Source: Hordeum vulgare subsp. vulgare (lineage: Eukaryota; Streptophyta; Magnoliopsida; Poales; Poaceae). From it: a DNA stretch of 64,000 nucleotides. The notes beneath the pieces were generated by a model. It had not been told where the DNA came from, did no database searches, and worked only from the letters and a program-made list of their open reading frames with translations. Positions 32,709 through 44,188 of the stretch are shown here, piece after piece. The position numbers and the translations under genes are program-made. The stretch lies in the NCBI RefSeq assembly GCF_904849725.1, contig NC_058524.1, positions 508,260,263-508,324,262 of the forward strand, given 5' to 3'. Each line of letters opens with the position of its first letter. Position 1 is the first letter of the stretch.

Positions 32709-35700
32709 CTATGCTACAGTATGGATGGTTAACGATGGGCTTTTCTTATGCAACCTCCCCTTGATCTGCTTAATCTTTGCGTCTACCCTTGCGGTGAAAC
32801 CAATCTTGGTCCTCTGTCTCGCCTTGGACCGTTCCCTCTTCCACATTGTTTCGTCTTCGACGTCTTTCCGTAGGTACTTGATCTCCTGAATCACATGGTG
32901 ATCAAGTGGATTGCACGATCTCTGGTAGGATATGTGAATCAGGTAGGGGATGTTGCAAGCAGCAGTCACCAGAAGGGTTGCTGCCCAGTATATGGGAGCT
33001 GGCCCGAGAACTTCTGTCATAATCTGGAAGTTGTCTCGGGACTTCAAAGCCATCCCGTATGTGATAATGAAAACATACCAAGTCCCTATGCTGCCCCAAA
33101 CAAACAGATGTTGAATCCAGGTGAAATGGCTCATTGTCAGAGCAATCTGTATATTGACAGCCCAGATGATGCAGGAAAACATGGTGGTTCCCACTGAAGC
33201 CATGTCGGCAGTCTGTCCACCAGAGCGGATTGCTTGATCATAGAATATACAGATGTTGAGGAAGAATATCGCCAGAGATGAGTAGAGGCCATTCGCCATC
33301 CATCCTAAAATCCGGTACCAGTCAAAGAAAAGGTTATTTGGTCCTTGCTGATATAACGCTGGGAACTGCAAAGTGAAAATTATGCCATATCAGTTGATGG
33401 ATATACAGATGAAGTCCTATGGCACAAAGGGCCAACACATACAGAAATTTAACTGGAAGTACATAGAATGACGTGTCCCTTTCATTAGGATCACTCATCC
33501 ATAAATACCTGAAGTAGATATTCATAGAGCTGTGAATTCATGTTATTGAATACTAGCAAAAGAGCCCGTGCGTTGCAACGGGATAAAAAGAAAACACTCT
33601 CCGACTTAAAAAAAAAAAACACAAAAAAAAAGAAGGAAACCCCCCTCCCCCATGAACCAGCCCAACTGGCCGGCCCACCTAACAAGCCGGCGCCACTAAC
33701 TCCCCCTGGGGGGCACCGACACCCCACCCCGCCCCCACTCGCCCCCGCAACCCCCTCTCGCTCCCGATCCAGATCTGGATCGGGGCAGAGTGCCCCACGT
33801 CGGCGCTCCCCTCCCAGCCAGCGCTCGCCAGCCCCGCTCACCCCACGTCGCCCCGCTCCACTACCGGCCACCACCTTCCCTCACCGCCGCGCCAGCCCCT
33901 GCTCCCTCCAGGCCCTCCCCTCGCCCCGCTCCACTCCCTCCCCGATCACATTTCTCTTCTCGCCATGGCCGCCGCCGGAGAGCGGCGCCTCCTTGTCGCC
34001 CTCCTCCTGCTGGCCCTGATGGTCTCCGCGCACTGCCCGGAAGGCGGGGGCCACCAAGGCCCGCGACTGAAGCGGCGGCGCAAGAAGCGCGAGATCCACT
34101 CCCCCGTCAAGACGGTGGTGGTGGTGGTCATGGAGAACCGCAGCTTCGACCACGTCCTCGGCTGGCTGCGCGCCACCCGCCCCGACATCGACACCGACAA
34201 GGCCGGCTACGTCGACTCGGACATCCGCGAGCAGATCTTCGGCTCCGCCGACACCTCCGCGGTCCCGCCCTCGATGTCGGGCTTCGCACAGAACGCGCGT
34301 GGCATGGGCCTCGGCATGGCGCAGAACGTCATGAGCGGCTTCGCGCCCGACTCGGTCCCCGTCTACGCCGCGCTCGCCGACGAGTTCGCTGTCTTCGACC
34401 GCTGCTGAGCGCGGTCTGCCACCTTGGCCGACCGGCGCGGCGGCGGCGGCAACAGCTGCAGCGGTGCGCGACGTCGGGGTGGAGGGATGGGGGCGCTGGT
34501 AGGGATGTGAACCACGGGGAGGGGTGTTTCTATAAAAACGAAACGTTTTTTAACTAAACAAAGGACTGCAGGTTAATTTCTCTGAAATAGAAGGGTTTTT
34601 TTTGTAAAACTGCCAGCAACCGACGACAGAAGCGCTCCGCGATCCATCACCCTGCTCCTACCCTGGATGGTATGGAAGCACCGCATCGATTGCGTGTTTG
34701 ACAGGGCACAACCCTCCATTGCTGCACTAATGTCAAAAATCAAGGAGGAGGCTACCTTATGGGCACGGGCTGGAGCCAAAGGGCTTCAGGTTATCCTACC
34801 GCAGACATGGGATGTACACTAAGTAGCATTAGAATGCTTGTACCCTGCCTCCTAGGAGGATTGTAACAAACTCTATCTTTTCAATATAATGAAACGCAAA
34901 GGTCCTTTGCTCTTTCTCGAAAAAAAAGAAAGAATGAAGAAATGTAATTCAATGAACACTAAACCAAACTATATTTCTAAAATTCAACATTCTGTATCAA
35001 TTAAAAGGGAAGGTAAATTCACACACAAGAATTACTTGAACAAGCATACTGAAAAAGGATAAAAACTTAATGTGTAAGTGTAACCCAAACTTGAAAAAAC
35101 ATGGATAGTACTCATGGAGTAAATTTTAGAGCATTCACAATTTCTTTATACTTCTCTTAAACATGCAAAGCAATGCCATGAGCCTAATGTTGTTATTCCG
35201 GTACTAGGCAGTGGCGCAATACTATCTAACCCCCAGATGGGACTATATTTGGGATCCATTGCGATTGTAGTGGTTGATGAAACGAAGTTCGACACATTAT
35301 TCATATCTCCTTTGTTAGCTTCAACTTCGGAAGCGCATTGATATGGATGAAGCAAATATACAAAATAAAAAGAATCTTCTGCAACAGTCACATGCTCTTA
35401 GCACTCCCCCCTCCCTATCTAACCCCCAGATGGGACTATATTCGGGATCCATTGCGATTGCAGTGGTCGATGAAACAAAGTTTGACACATTATTCATATC
35501 TCCTTTGTTAGCTTCAACTTCTGAAGCGCACTGATATGATGAAGCAAATAAACAAAAAACACATCCCAGAAGTACACTTTATGGTGTTTCCTTTCCGAGC
35601 ACGTTTATATTTCATATAAGCCATATGGCTTAAGTAAGTCGAATATTCTGTCACATACCTGCAAGCAGATTTCAGCAGAAACATCTTGCTCAAATACTCC

Positions 35701-38700
35701 AAGTGATATAACAGGCAGAGAGGTAAGAACAACGTTGAAAAGCAGCATAAACCAATCATCATAGACTGATTGCCCAGAAAATCCAGCGAATGCCTCGAAG
35801 TAAAATATTGTAAGTCCAAAGGTAATATTCTTGTAAAAGAAGTAACAGATCTGCAATTCAACGGAAGAGGACTCAGAAAACATTATATCACGTATTCAAA
35901 ATAATATAGTTCAACAGAGTGTAACAAACAAATGAAGCGTTTTGAGTGGCACCATTTGGGCAATTCTCTTGTAGCACCAATGGCCATGTACAACAAGAAG
36001 TCGCTCAAGGAACCTAAATTGGGAAATAGAAAAGTCACTCGCCATCACAGCCTGGACAAAAGAAAGAAGCCATCATCAGTTACAATTAAAGTATTAATAC
36101 ATCTTCTCGCAATGCACTAGATTCCCAAGAGAACCGTAATAATCTAGACAGACCTGCATGCCTTCGACCCCACTTATACCAACACCAATATCAGCTTCTT
36201 GAATCATGCCCACATCATTTGCACCATCACCTATTGCTAAAGTGGTTTGTCCAATGCCTTCTTTGACCAGTCGGGTCACCTGCAACGCGAAAACGAGCAA
36301 ACTCAGCATTGGCTTATATATAAAACCCAGATTAAGGATTGGCGATAGATGAGGTTACCAGTGCTTTCTGTCTTGGAGACACACGGCAACATATGACAGA
36401 AGCACACTCTATTGCAAGATTCAAGAACATATGCTTCATGTCATCTTCCAAAGCAAATGTAAGAGCTTTTCCATCAATAACTAGAGCAAATGCTGCATCA
36501 GGATCCTTCTCTAGCTTTACCATTTGTGAACCATTGGCAATTTGCAACATAAGACTCTCCTTCGCAGCCTGCTCAGGTTCCAAAGATGAATGCAAAGCAA
36601 AGATGACTACTATATAGACCAAATCCATCTATAGTACTTCCTCCGTCCCAAAATAAGTGTCTCAAGCTTAGTATAACTTTGTACTAGAGCTAGTACAAAG
36701 TTGAGACGGTTATTTTAGGACAGAGGGAGTATATGAGAAACTGCTGTGCAAAGGTACCTTTTGTGCATCCTGGGCTACTTGGTCACCAGCGGTTGTGGAC
36801 AAGGATATCTGTTTCATGCCTTGCCTAAGTAAACTGCATGCGTATCTGGAAAGAAGAAACGAATAAAATGTTCAGAAGAAAGACACATAGTCACACGTAG
36901 GAATACAAATATTACTGTTGAGAGTAACTCTTTTAGGAAAGAGCTTACCCTATGTTAATTGCAGTTTCCATCTTATCGCCTGTCAGAACCCAGATTTTAA
37001 GACCTGCTTGCGCCAAGCGATCAATGCACTGAGGAACCTGATACAACATGAGAAATAACACAACAAGTCAAAACAGCTACTAGCATGACAGCAGGATCAG
37101 CGATATAACAACTCAAAAATCAACAGATCATTGTTACCCCTGTTTGTAGTTTGTCCTCAACCGCTGTTGCACCAACAAGGATCAGCTCCTTCTCAATCAA
37201 ATCTGCGACTCGCTCAAGTTGCAATTCCCTATCAGGCCCAATGGATGTCTTTGCTTTAAGAAACTCAGCATTCCAAGATTCATATTCTGATTCCTCAAGC
37301 ATTCTGTATGATAGCGCTAACGTCCGCAAGCCTGCCTCACCATATTCATTGAGATGCTTGGTTGTATCTGGCTCATACAACCTTCCATTTTTTGCTAGTC
37401 TATCAAATATAATGCTGCTCGGTTGGAACAAAAAACAACATAAGATAGTCAGACTAAAACATGAGCAGCCATGTGGAGAATACTTAATCAGAAATCCCTT
37501 TTTATTTTTTCCACACGCTACTCTTTTGGTGGCACTTCTTTATTTCTCATATTTTTAGTTTATGATCAACAAAGTAGCAGTGTGTGTACACGCTACTCTT
37601 TTGGCAGCATTTTTTTATTTTCCATCTTTTTAGTCTATGATAAATAAAGTAGCAGACTGTAACACAGATGACAGCACATGTTGATGTAATAACTGACAAA
37701 ATAAGCATCAGAAAACAAAAGATATTTGGTATAGAATCTTACGTATCTGCTCCTTTGCAAAGAAGAACAATACGGTTATCTTCATCCCTCATAATTACCG
37801 TCATTCGCTTTCTTTTGCTGTTGAACTCCAATAAATTGAGAATCTTGAACTCCCTAAGAAATCCCAATCGAAGATGAAGATACATGAATAAATAGCAATC
37901 AGAAAGCTAGATACTCTGAGTTGAACATAGAAAGGCTAAGGATAACAGCAATTTGAAATACATATACAACCTCTCAGTTGTGCCATTAGAGGAAGTGTAT
38001 TTCTCTTTGAGGAAGACACTCGCTTGTGTTCTCTTGAAAAATTCAAATCCAAATTCTCTGGCTGCCACAAGAAAAGCCCCCTCGTCAGGTGATTCTGCTT
38101 CATAAGTAAGAGCACCTGTTGCCTCATTCACCTCGGGGATTGCAGTGTGACAAACAGCAAGTATCCGGAAGAACATAAGAATCATGTTGGAATTTGGTTC
38201 TTTGGTCCAGTGCCCTTGCATAAGACGGTCATCCTCAAAACTAAAGCCTTTTATCGAGGTTTTTTGGGTCTTTCCCACGCTGAAGGTAACTCCTTCCACT
38301 AACTGGATTTCATCCTCATTACTCTCCCATACATCTTCCACGGGAATATCTTGGTCAGCAGCGCCTGATGCCATCTGCTTTGCAGCAGCCCTTTCAACTT
38401 CACTCGCACACACACCATAAGAAACCCCAGCAATTGAACACTTCAAGAAATCCATCTGATTACAGGTCAAAGTGCCAGTTTTATCTGACAAAATCGTATG
38501 AACTTGGCCAAGCTCTTCATTCAAGTTTGACGTACGGGCCTGAGCAGTATTGCCAGTCTCCTCATCAAACATATGAATGTCCTGGTTAATGAAATGTGCT
38601 TGTGCCACCTTCACAACTTCAATAGAGACATATAGTGAGATCGGAATCAAATACCCGTAGAGAATGAGTGCTGTAATGAGATGGAAAATCCCAGAAAGAG

Positions 38701-39775
38701 CAGGGCGTGTTGGATCGTCCAATTTGTTGGAGTTCTGAGGCTGCAAGTACCACCATCTGGGCAGATCAAGCTTGATCCTCACAGCAAAACCAATCGAACT
38801 AATGAGCGATATTAAAACCAGAACAGTGAACAAAATATATATGATCAAATCCATCTTCTTCTCAATCCTGCTCCTCTTTGATGGCGACTCGGTTGAATTC
38901 TGCATCACCTTACTGTCGTGCCCTGTAAAAATGACTACTGCATATATGAAGGCTGTGTTCCTCAGTTTTGAGTCCCTGAGAAGTATCTGAGACGGATCAA
39001 GGGAATATATCTGCCTCTCATATTCCAGGTTACCAATGAATGTGTACAAGCTCGCGTTTGGGTCTTCACACCTTACCACTCCCCGGAAATCCTTAAACGT
39101 TTCATCCTCTTCCAATGGCAGAGTAACCTCCAGTGACCTCTTGAGCTTCAGGTTTGTCTCGCCATCCAGGTTCATTGTCTCGACGTAGCAAATGCCATCC
39201 TCATAGCTCGAGGACAAGAGCAACAAATCAGCAGGGAAGAACTGGTCCTTCTCAACCCTGACCACATCACCAACACAAAGGTCCTCCCAATGTCGGAACT
39301 CAAATTCACCGTCACCCTTGTGCGCGCTAACCTTGCGGTTGTTCACTTTCATGTCCTGCATGAACCTTCGCCAGTCCTCCAGGGCCTCCTTGATCATACT
39401 GAGCCCGACAACAAAGGCCAAGGGAGCGATCATGCTGACGGGGGAGAAGGGGCAGACCGGGGTGAGCGAGAGGATGGCGGTGAGGAGGAAGTAGAGGTTG
39501 GCGACGCGGCGGAACTGCTCGAAGATGGCCTTGGGGAGGAAGGTGAGGACGTTATACTTGGTGGTGGAGATGTAGTTGGTGGGGTACTTGAGCGGCTTCC
39601 GGCGGTGGAGGATGGAGTTGTTGCAGTGCACGATGCGCGAGAAGCCAGGGCCGCCGACGGGGCTGCCGCTGACGGCGGCGGGCCCGGCGGCCTCGTCGGT
39701 TTGGGGTTGGCGGAAGCAGGAGAAGGTGTAGAGCTTGCTCCATCGCAGGCGGTCGCGCTTCCGCGCACGGGCCAT
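32709..39775 (-). CDS. ALA: P4-type phospholipid-transporting ATPase (flippase), ALA4-7 group
   Basis: Ten coding exons (minus strand): 39775-37971, 37853-37743, 37417-37138, 37037-36949, 36845-36758, 36568-36359, 36279-36154, 36051-35953, 35850-35659 and 33365-32709 (stop). They give 1,218 codons, and every junction is GT/AG and keeps frame. The enzyme moves phospholipids from the outer to the inner leaflet of endomembranes or the plasma membrane, normally with an ALIS/CDC50 partner. Visible motifs: DGET (204-207, actuator), PISL (378-381, P4-specific membrane motif), DKTGT with phosphorylated Asp431, TGDK (751-754) and GDGAND (878-883). Hydrophobic segments before and after the catalytic domains fit ten membrane helices. 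The N-terminus (FSRIVHCN) and C-terminus ([13 protein letters not shown]) match ALA4-7 proteins. No damage seen. The subtype within ALA4-7 is not resolved. Confidence 0.96.
33965..34408 (+). pseudogene. Non-specific phospholipase C (NPC) fragment
   Basis: 147 codons: a signal-peptide-like start ([18 protein letters not shown]), a basic stretch, then the phosphoesterase-family motif [20 protein letters not shown] and [22 protein letters not shown] enzymes hydrolyse phospholipids to diacylglycerol. Compared with typical plant NPCs, two blocks (about 22 and 6 residues) are missing without loss of frame, after RPDID and after YVDSD. The protein ends after FAVFDR, where most of the catalytic domain should follow. 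It is a captured or retroposed fragment inside another gene's intron, antisense to that gene. Confidence 0.85.
34610..34822 (+). pseudogene. LINE ORF2 C-terminus
   Basis: The frame reads [20 protein letters not shown] then [20 protein letters not shown] to TAA at 34820-34822. This matches the tail that follows the zinc-binding RT region in plant L1-type LINEs. The rest of ORF2 is absent, as in a 5'-truncated insertion. Confidence 0.8.
35221..35550. repeat. 135-bp segment present twice in intron 9
   Basis: CTATCTAACCCCCAGATGGG to GATGAAGCAAATA occurs at about 35221-35355 and again at 35415-35550, with roughly ten differences and about 60 bp between. Confidence 0.93.
36637..36729. mobile_element. 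Stowaway MITE, Athos-like, 93 bp, in flippase intron 5
   Basis: CTTCCTCCGTCCCAAAATAA to TTTTAGGACAGAGGGAG, flanked by TA (36635-36636, 36730-36731). The centre holds GTACTAGAGCTAGTAC. It makes up half of the 189-bp intron 5. The family name is from memory. Confidence 0.9.
37514..37661. repeat. 75-bp tandem duplication in flippase intron 2
   Basis: CACGCTACTCTTTTGG to AAAGTAGCAG occurs at 37514 and 37589 with scattered differences. Confidence 0.9.
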
Positions 39776-40494
39776 CTCGGCGGCCTGCTGCCCTGTCGAC
39801 GCGCGGGGTCCGGTTCCGGCTACGCGGAGGCCCGCATTGGAGTCTCCTCCCGATCAAATCTCGGCCGAATTCCTGCGGGGATTCCTACGCCGTCGGGGCG
39901 AATTCGACCTGCGAATTGCGGTGGGTGAGGGATCAGGCCGTGATCTCGCGAGCAAATTAAGATCAATAATAAATAAATAAAATCCAAAACACGACGAGGA
40001 AATCCGTGCACCCAAAAAAAAAATCGTGGAATCCGGCGAGCCGCATTCCGTGCCACGCATGATTACCCACCGAATTCATCCACCGTCAGGGAAGAACAGC
40101 AACAGGAAACGCAGAGAGGGTAAAAAAAAACGCGTGCAAAACACGGCGAGAAATCCGAAACTCGTACTAGGAAGCGAAGGAGAGGGGAGAAACCGCGGCA
40201 CGCGGAAGAAGCATGGGGGCAGGCATTAGCGCCCAGCCCCTGCCGGAGCTCGGGCCGAGGGGAAGGGGCGTCGGCGTCGCTCACCTGGGAGGGAGGGAGC
40301 GGCAAGGCGGCGAGTCCGGGTGGCTGGCGGAGGGGCAGGCGGCCGTCCTCCTCCGATCCCTCCTCGGGATTCTCGCGCGGCGGGCGGGGATGCGGGGGAG
40401 CTGGCCTGGCCTGGCCTGCGTGTAGAGGATTGGAGGGCGGAGCGAGAAGGCAGGAGGGGAGGGACGCAACAGGGGGACGAGGTGGGAGGCGACT

Positions 40495-40525
<31 letters not shown>

Positions 40526-40740
40526 ATGGGAGCGGTGAGAGATGGATTACTAATTAAACCTCCGATTAACTTTCGAAATACGCCATTTCGCGAGCGAGGC
40601 GTATTCATGGCCGCGGCTTGCGCTTCTCGAGACGAGAGTCCGTAGAGCGGGACAGCGGGGCGGGCCGGCCCGCCGGCGCACGGGGAGAGGAGGCTCGGTC
40701 CGGTTTGGTCTCTTCCGCCAGCATTTTATGCTGCGTCTTT
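39776..40740 (-). promoter_or_regulatory. 5' leader and promoter region of the flippase gene
   Basis: The stretch upstream of the ATG (39775) is GC-rich. It contains a (CT)n tract on the gene strand (40495-40520), typical of plant 5' leaders. A strong donor CCAG/GTGAGC at about 40283 and a candidate acceptor TTCGCAG at about 39910 suggest a leader intron. A TATA-like ATAAAATG lies at about 40727-40735 (minus). A 212-codon plus-strand frame here and in exon 1 is an antisense shadow. Confidence 0.45.
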
Positions 40741-41240
40741 ATTATTTTGGTTGATTGATTGGTGTTTCGATCGCTTGATTAAGAAGATCGCGAGTGGTCA
40801 TTTTGAATCCGTTGAGTACGGCAGGATACGCCAGGGCCAGACTGGGCGTGGCTTTTTGTCAACTCGTTGCTGGTGAGGAGAGAGCACCATCTGTGATGTA
40901 CTCATGGCATGGCACGTCGGGGTCGTCGTGATGTTGGCTGGTGGAGTGGGAGAGGAGGCGACAGCGGCAGACAGGTGTAGGTCCGTAGAGAACGGGACAC
41001 ACGAAAGAAGTGCTGGACTGCTGGCATCCCACTGGGTACGTACGTTACGGGATATAAACAGAGGAGTAATAATACTACTGCTGCATACACACGAGGGAGT
41101 GAAGAGATTTGGGGCAGGTACATGTCAGGGCCATCTGCAGATCTTATCTGATTGCTACTTACGGGACACGCAGGACGTGTTTTGGTTGCCATCTCTATAC
41201 TATGCTGCATTGTATGTGAAAATACAAAGAAGAACCTGGT
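40741..41240. other. No gene seen
   Basis: Intergenic sequence upstream of the flippase promoter, with no repeat or coding signal I can support. Confidence 0.4.
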
Positions 41241-41763
41241 AACAGCGCACCTTATATGAAAAAAAAATAGTATTTTATATGAAAAAAATAGAAATGCTCA
41301 CGCGTCGCCTCCTCCGAAGCGTCCAGGGGGGATCCCAACGCCGCCGGGCTCGGCCTTCCTCTGCTCCGTTGCCGCCGCTGTCGCCGGCCCCTGCCGCCGC
41401 GGTGGCGAGCCCTGTCGGCGTTTTGGAAACGGGGGTACCCAGACTCGTCTGTCTACGGTCCAGGACTGGCCCACTCCATCGACCAAGCATCAGCAGGCTC
41501 GACAAGGTCCTCGTGAGGGGCCAGACCTCACGAGGAGGAACGGCACCGAGACCCGCAGGGGGGCTCCTCAGGACCCCTCCGGAGCAGCGGACATTTCGAG
41601 GCAAGGCCCAGCCTCAGGAGTCAAGGGCGACGCAGAAGAATGACAGACAAACCACAGATGGCAGAGCAGAGCAGCCCCCCTTTGGTGCAAAGGGGATCAA
41701 GACGTACGCGGGACCCGAAGGCATCTTCCAAAGGTTTCCACTTCGGTGTAACTGATGACGAGT
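41241..41763. other. GC-rich retroelement-like remnant
   Basis: The composition and the GGTACCCCCGTTTCCAAAAC phrase (minus strand) resemble leader sequences of Triticeae gypsy elements. An 11-bp perfect dyad (TCCTCGTGAGG/CCTCACGAGGA) lies at 41507-41535. No gene is supported. Confidence 0.35.
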
Positions 41764-42371
41764 TGATGGATATACTTCTCACCCCTCGTTGGTTACCCCA
41801 AATGGAAGGTTGAGATGTAGTCAGCAGCAGATTTTCCTTATACGGAGACTGTAAGGTTTATCGAACCAGGAGGACTCCTAGGCTCAACAAGTAGGTCTCC
41901 TGTCCTAGTCAGCAGAAGACGTGGACCTGCACACACAACAAATAACTTTGCTCCCAACGAGTACAGAGAGGTTGTCAACCTCTCCGGACTTGTAGTTTGC
42001 AAAGGATCAAAACACAAGAGCGAAAGCAATAGTGACTGCAACGGAAAAGTAAATGAAAGTGATAAATGATGGAGGAGTAAACAATGATGATGATATGGAC
42101 CGGAGTCACATGATGTTCACTAGTGATGTCTCTCTCCCAAAAGAGGATAAACAACTATGCTTGGGTAAACAAATCACAGTTGTGCAATTGACAGAATTAT
42201 GATCGCACCGCAATGCTAACTATGCTACTTGATAGTTAGAGGTTCAATAGTAATGGGCAGTACGCCAAGACATCAGCATCTACTTACTAATCATCCACCT
42301 TGAGATATCTATCCAGAACATCTCTCCGGTATTAAGTTGCGAGCCCCACCCAAAGTGTAAACTCAAATCAA

Positions 42372-42376
42372 CGGAC
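42372..42376. repeat. Target-site duplication CGGAC, left copy
   Basis: CGGAC precedes the TG of element A; the identical CGGAC follows its last base at 50991-50995. Confidence 0.95.
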
Positions 42377-44188
42377 TGTTGGAAATATGCCCTAGAGGCA
42401 ATAATAAATTAGTTATTATTATATTTCTTTGTTCATGATAATCGTTTATTATCCATGCTATAATTGTATTGATTGGAAACACAGTGCATGTGTGGATACA
42501 TAGACAAAACACTGTCCCTAGTAAGCCTCTAGTTGACTAGCTCGTTGATCAAAGATGGTCAAGGTTTTCTGACCATAGGCAAGTGTTGTCACTTGATAAC
42601 GGGATCACATCATTAGGAGAATCATGTGATGGACTAGACCCAAACTAATAGACGTAGCATGTTGATCGTGTCATTTTGTTGCTACTGTTTTCTGCGTGTC
42701 AAGTATTTGTTCCTATGAGCATGAGATCATATAACTCACTAACACCGGAGGAATGCTTTGTGTGTATCAAATGTCGCAACGTAACTGGGTGACTATAAAG
42801 ATACTCTACAGGTATCTCTGAAGGTGTTCGTTGAGTTAGTATGGATCGAGACTGGGATTTGTCACTCCGTGTGACGGAGAGGTATCTCGGGGCCCACTCG
42901 GTAATACAACATCACACACAAGCCTTGCAAGCAATGTGACTTAGTGTAAGTTGCGGGATCTTGTATTACGGAACGAGTAAAGAGACTTGCCGGTAAACGA
43001 GATTGAAATAGGTATGCGGATACTGACGATCGAATCTCGGGCAAAGTAACATACCGAAGGACAAAGGGAATGACATACGGGATTATATGAATCCTTGGCA
43101 CTAAGGTTCAAACGATAAGATCTTCGTAGAATATGTAGGATCCAATATGGGCATCCAGGTCCCGCTATTGGATATTGACCGAGGAGTCACTTGGGTCATG
43201 TCTACATAGTTCTCGAACCCGCAGGGTCTGCACACTTAAGGTTCGACGTTGTTTTATGCGTATTTGAGTTATATGGTTGGTTACCGAATGTTTTTTGGAG
43301 TCCCGGATGAGATCACGGACATCACGAGGGTTTCCGGAATGGTCCGAAAATGAAGATTGATATATAGGATGACCTCATTTGGTTACCGGAAGGTTTTCGT
43401 GCATTACCGAAAAGGTTTCGGGCTCATCGGTAGTGTACTGGGAGTGCCGGGAGGGGTGCCGGGGACCAACAGGAGGGGTGTCACGCCCCAAGGGGTCTCA
43501 TGGGCTATGGGAAGAGATAAACCAGCCCCTGGTGGGCTGGAATAAGTTCCCACTAAGGCCCATAAGGTTTGAGAAGGAAAAAACACAAGGTGGAAAGAGT
43601 TTTCAAGTGGGAAGGTGGAATCCTACTCCAAGTAGGATTGGAGTAGGACTCCTCCACCTCCAATTTCGGCCAAACCTTTACGTTTTGAGGCTGCCTCCTC
43701 CCCTCCCTCCCTCCTATATACAGTGGGGTTTTAGGGCTGATTTGAGACAACTTTTGCCACGGCAGCCCGACCACATACCTCCACGGTTTTTCCTCTAGAT
43801 CGCGTTTCTGCGGAGCTCGGGCGGAGCCCTGCTGAGATTAGATCACCACCAACCTCCGGAGCAGCGTCACGCTGCCGGAGAACTCATCTACCTCTCCATC
43901 TCTCTTGCTGGATCAACAAGGCCGAGATCATCGTCGAGCTGTACGTGTGCTGAACGCGGAGGTGCCGTCCGTTCGGCACTAGATCGTGGGACGGTTCGTG
44001 GGACGGTTCGCGGGGCGGATCGAGGGACGTGAGGATGTTCCACTACATCAACCGCGTTCACTAACGCTTCTGCTGTGCGATCTACAAGGGTACGTAGATC
44101 GGAAATCCCCTCTCGTAGATGGACATCACCATGATAGGTCTTCGTGCGCGTAGGAAATTTTTTGTTTCCCATGCGACGTTCCCCAACA
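42377..44188 (+). repeat. 5' LTR of element A
   Basis: 1,812 bp with a TATATA core about 43715. Several short minus-strand frames inside occur in all four copia LTRs and are not genes. Confidence 0.95.

Larger units (their letters stand above)
33550..34933 (+). mobile_element. LINE 3' end with upstream gene-fragment sequence
   Basis: The block starts with TACTAGCAAAAGAGCCCGTG and CGTTGCAACGGG, a recurrent repeat start in grass genomes. It carries a phospholipase C fragment (33965-34408) and ends in a LINE-type tail: a coding end, an untranslated stretch, then CTCGAAAAAAAAG at 34917-34929. Whether both parts moved as one unit is inferred from adjacency; no target-site duplication was found. 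Confidence 0.55.
33366..35658 (-). other. Large intron 9 of the flippase gene
   Basis: At 2.3 kb this is by far the longest intron of the gene. It holds a gene fragment plus LINE end (33550-34930) and two copies of a 135-bp segment (about 35221-35355 and 35415-35550). Donor GTATGT at 35658 and acceptor TTTGCAG at 33366 are strong. Confidence 0.9.

Noticed and set aside
39290..39928. 212-codon plus-strand frame opposite flippase exon 1
   Set aside because: It is a GC-driven antisense shadow of a confirmed exon.
42862..43798. Repeated 60-140 codon frames in the copia LTRs
   Set aside because: The same frames recur in all four LTRs and fall in non-coding LTR sequence with promoter features.
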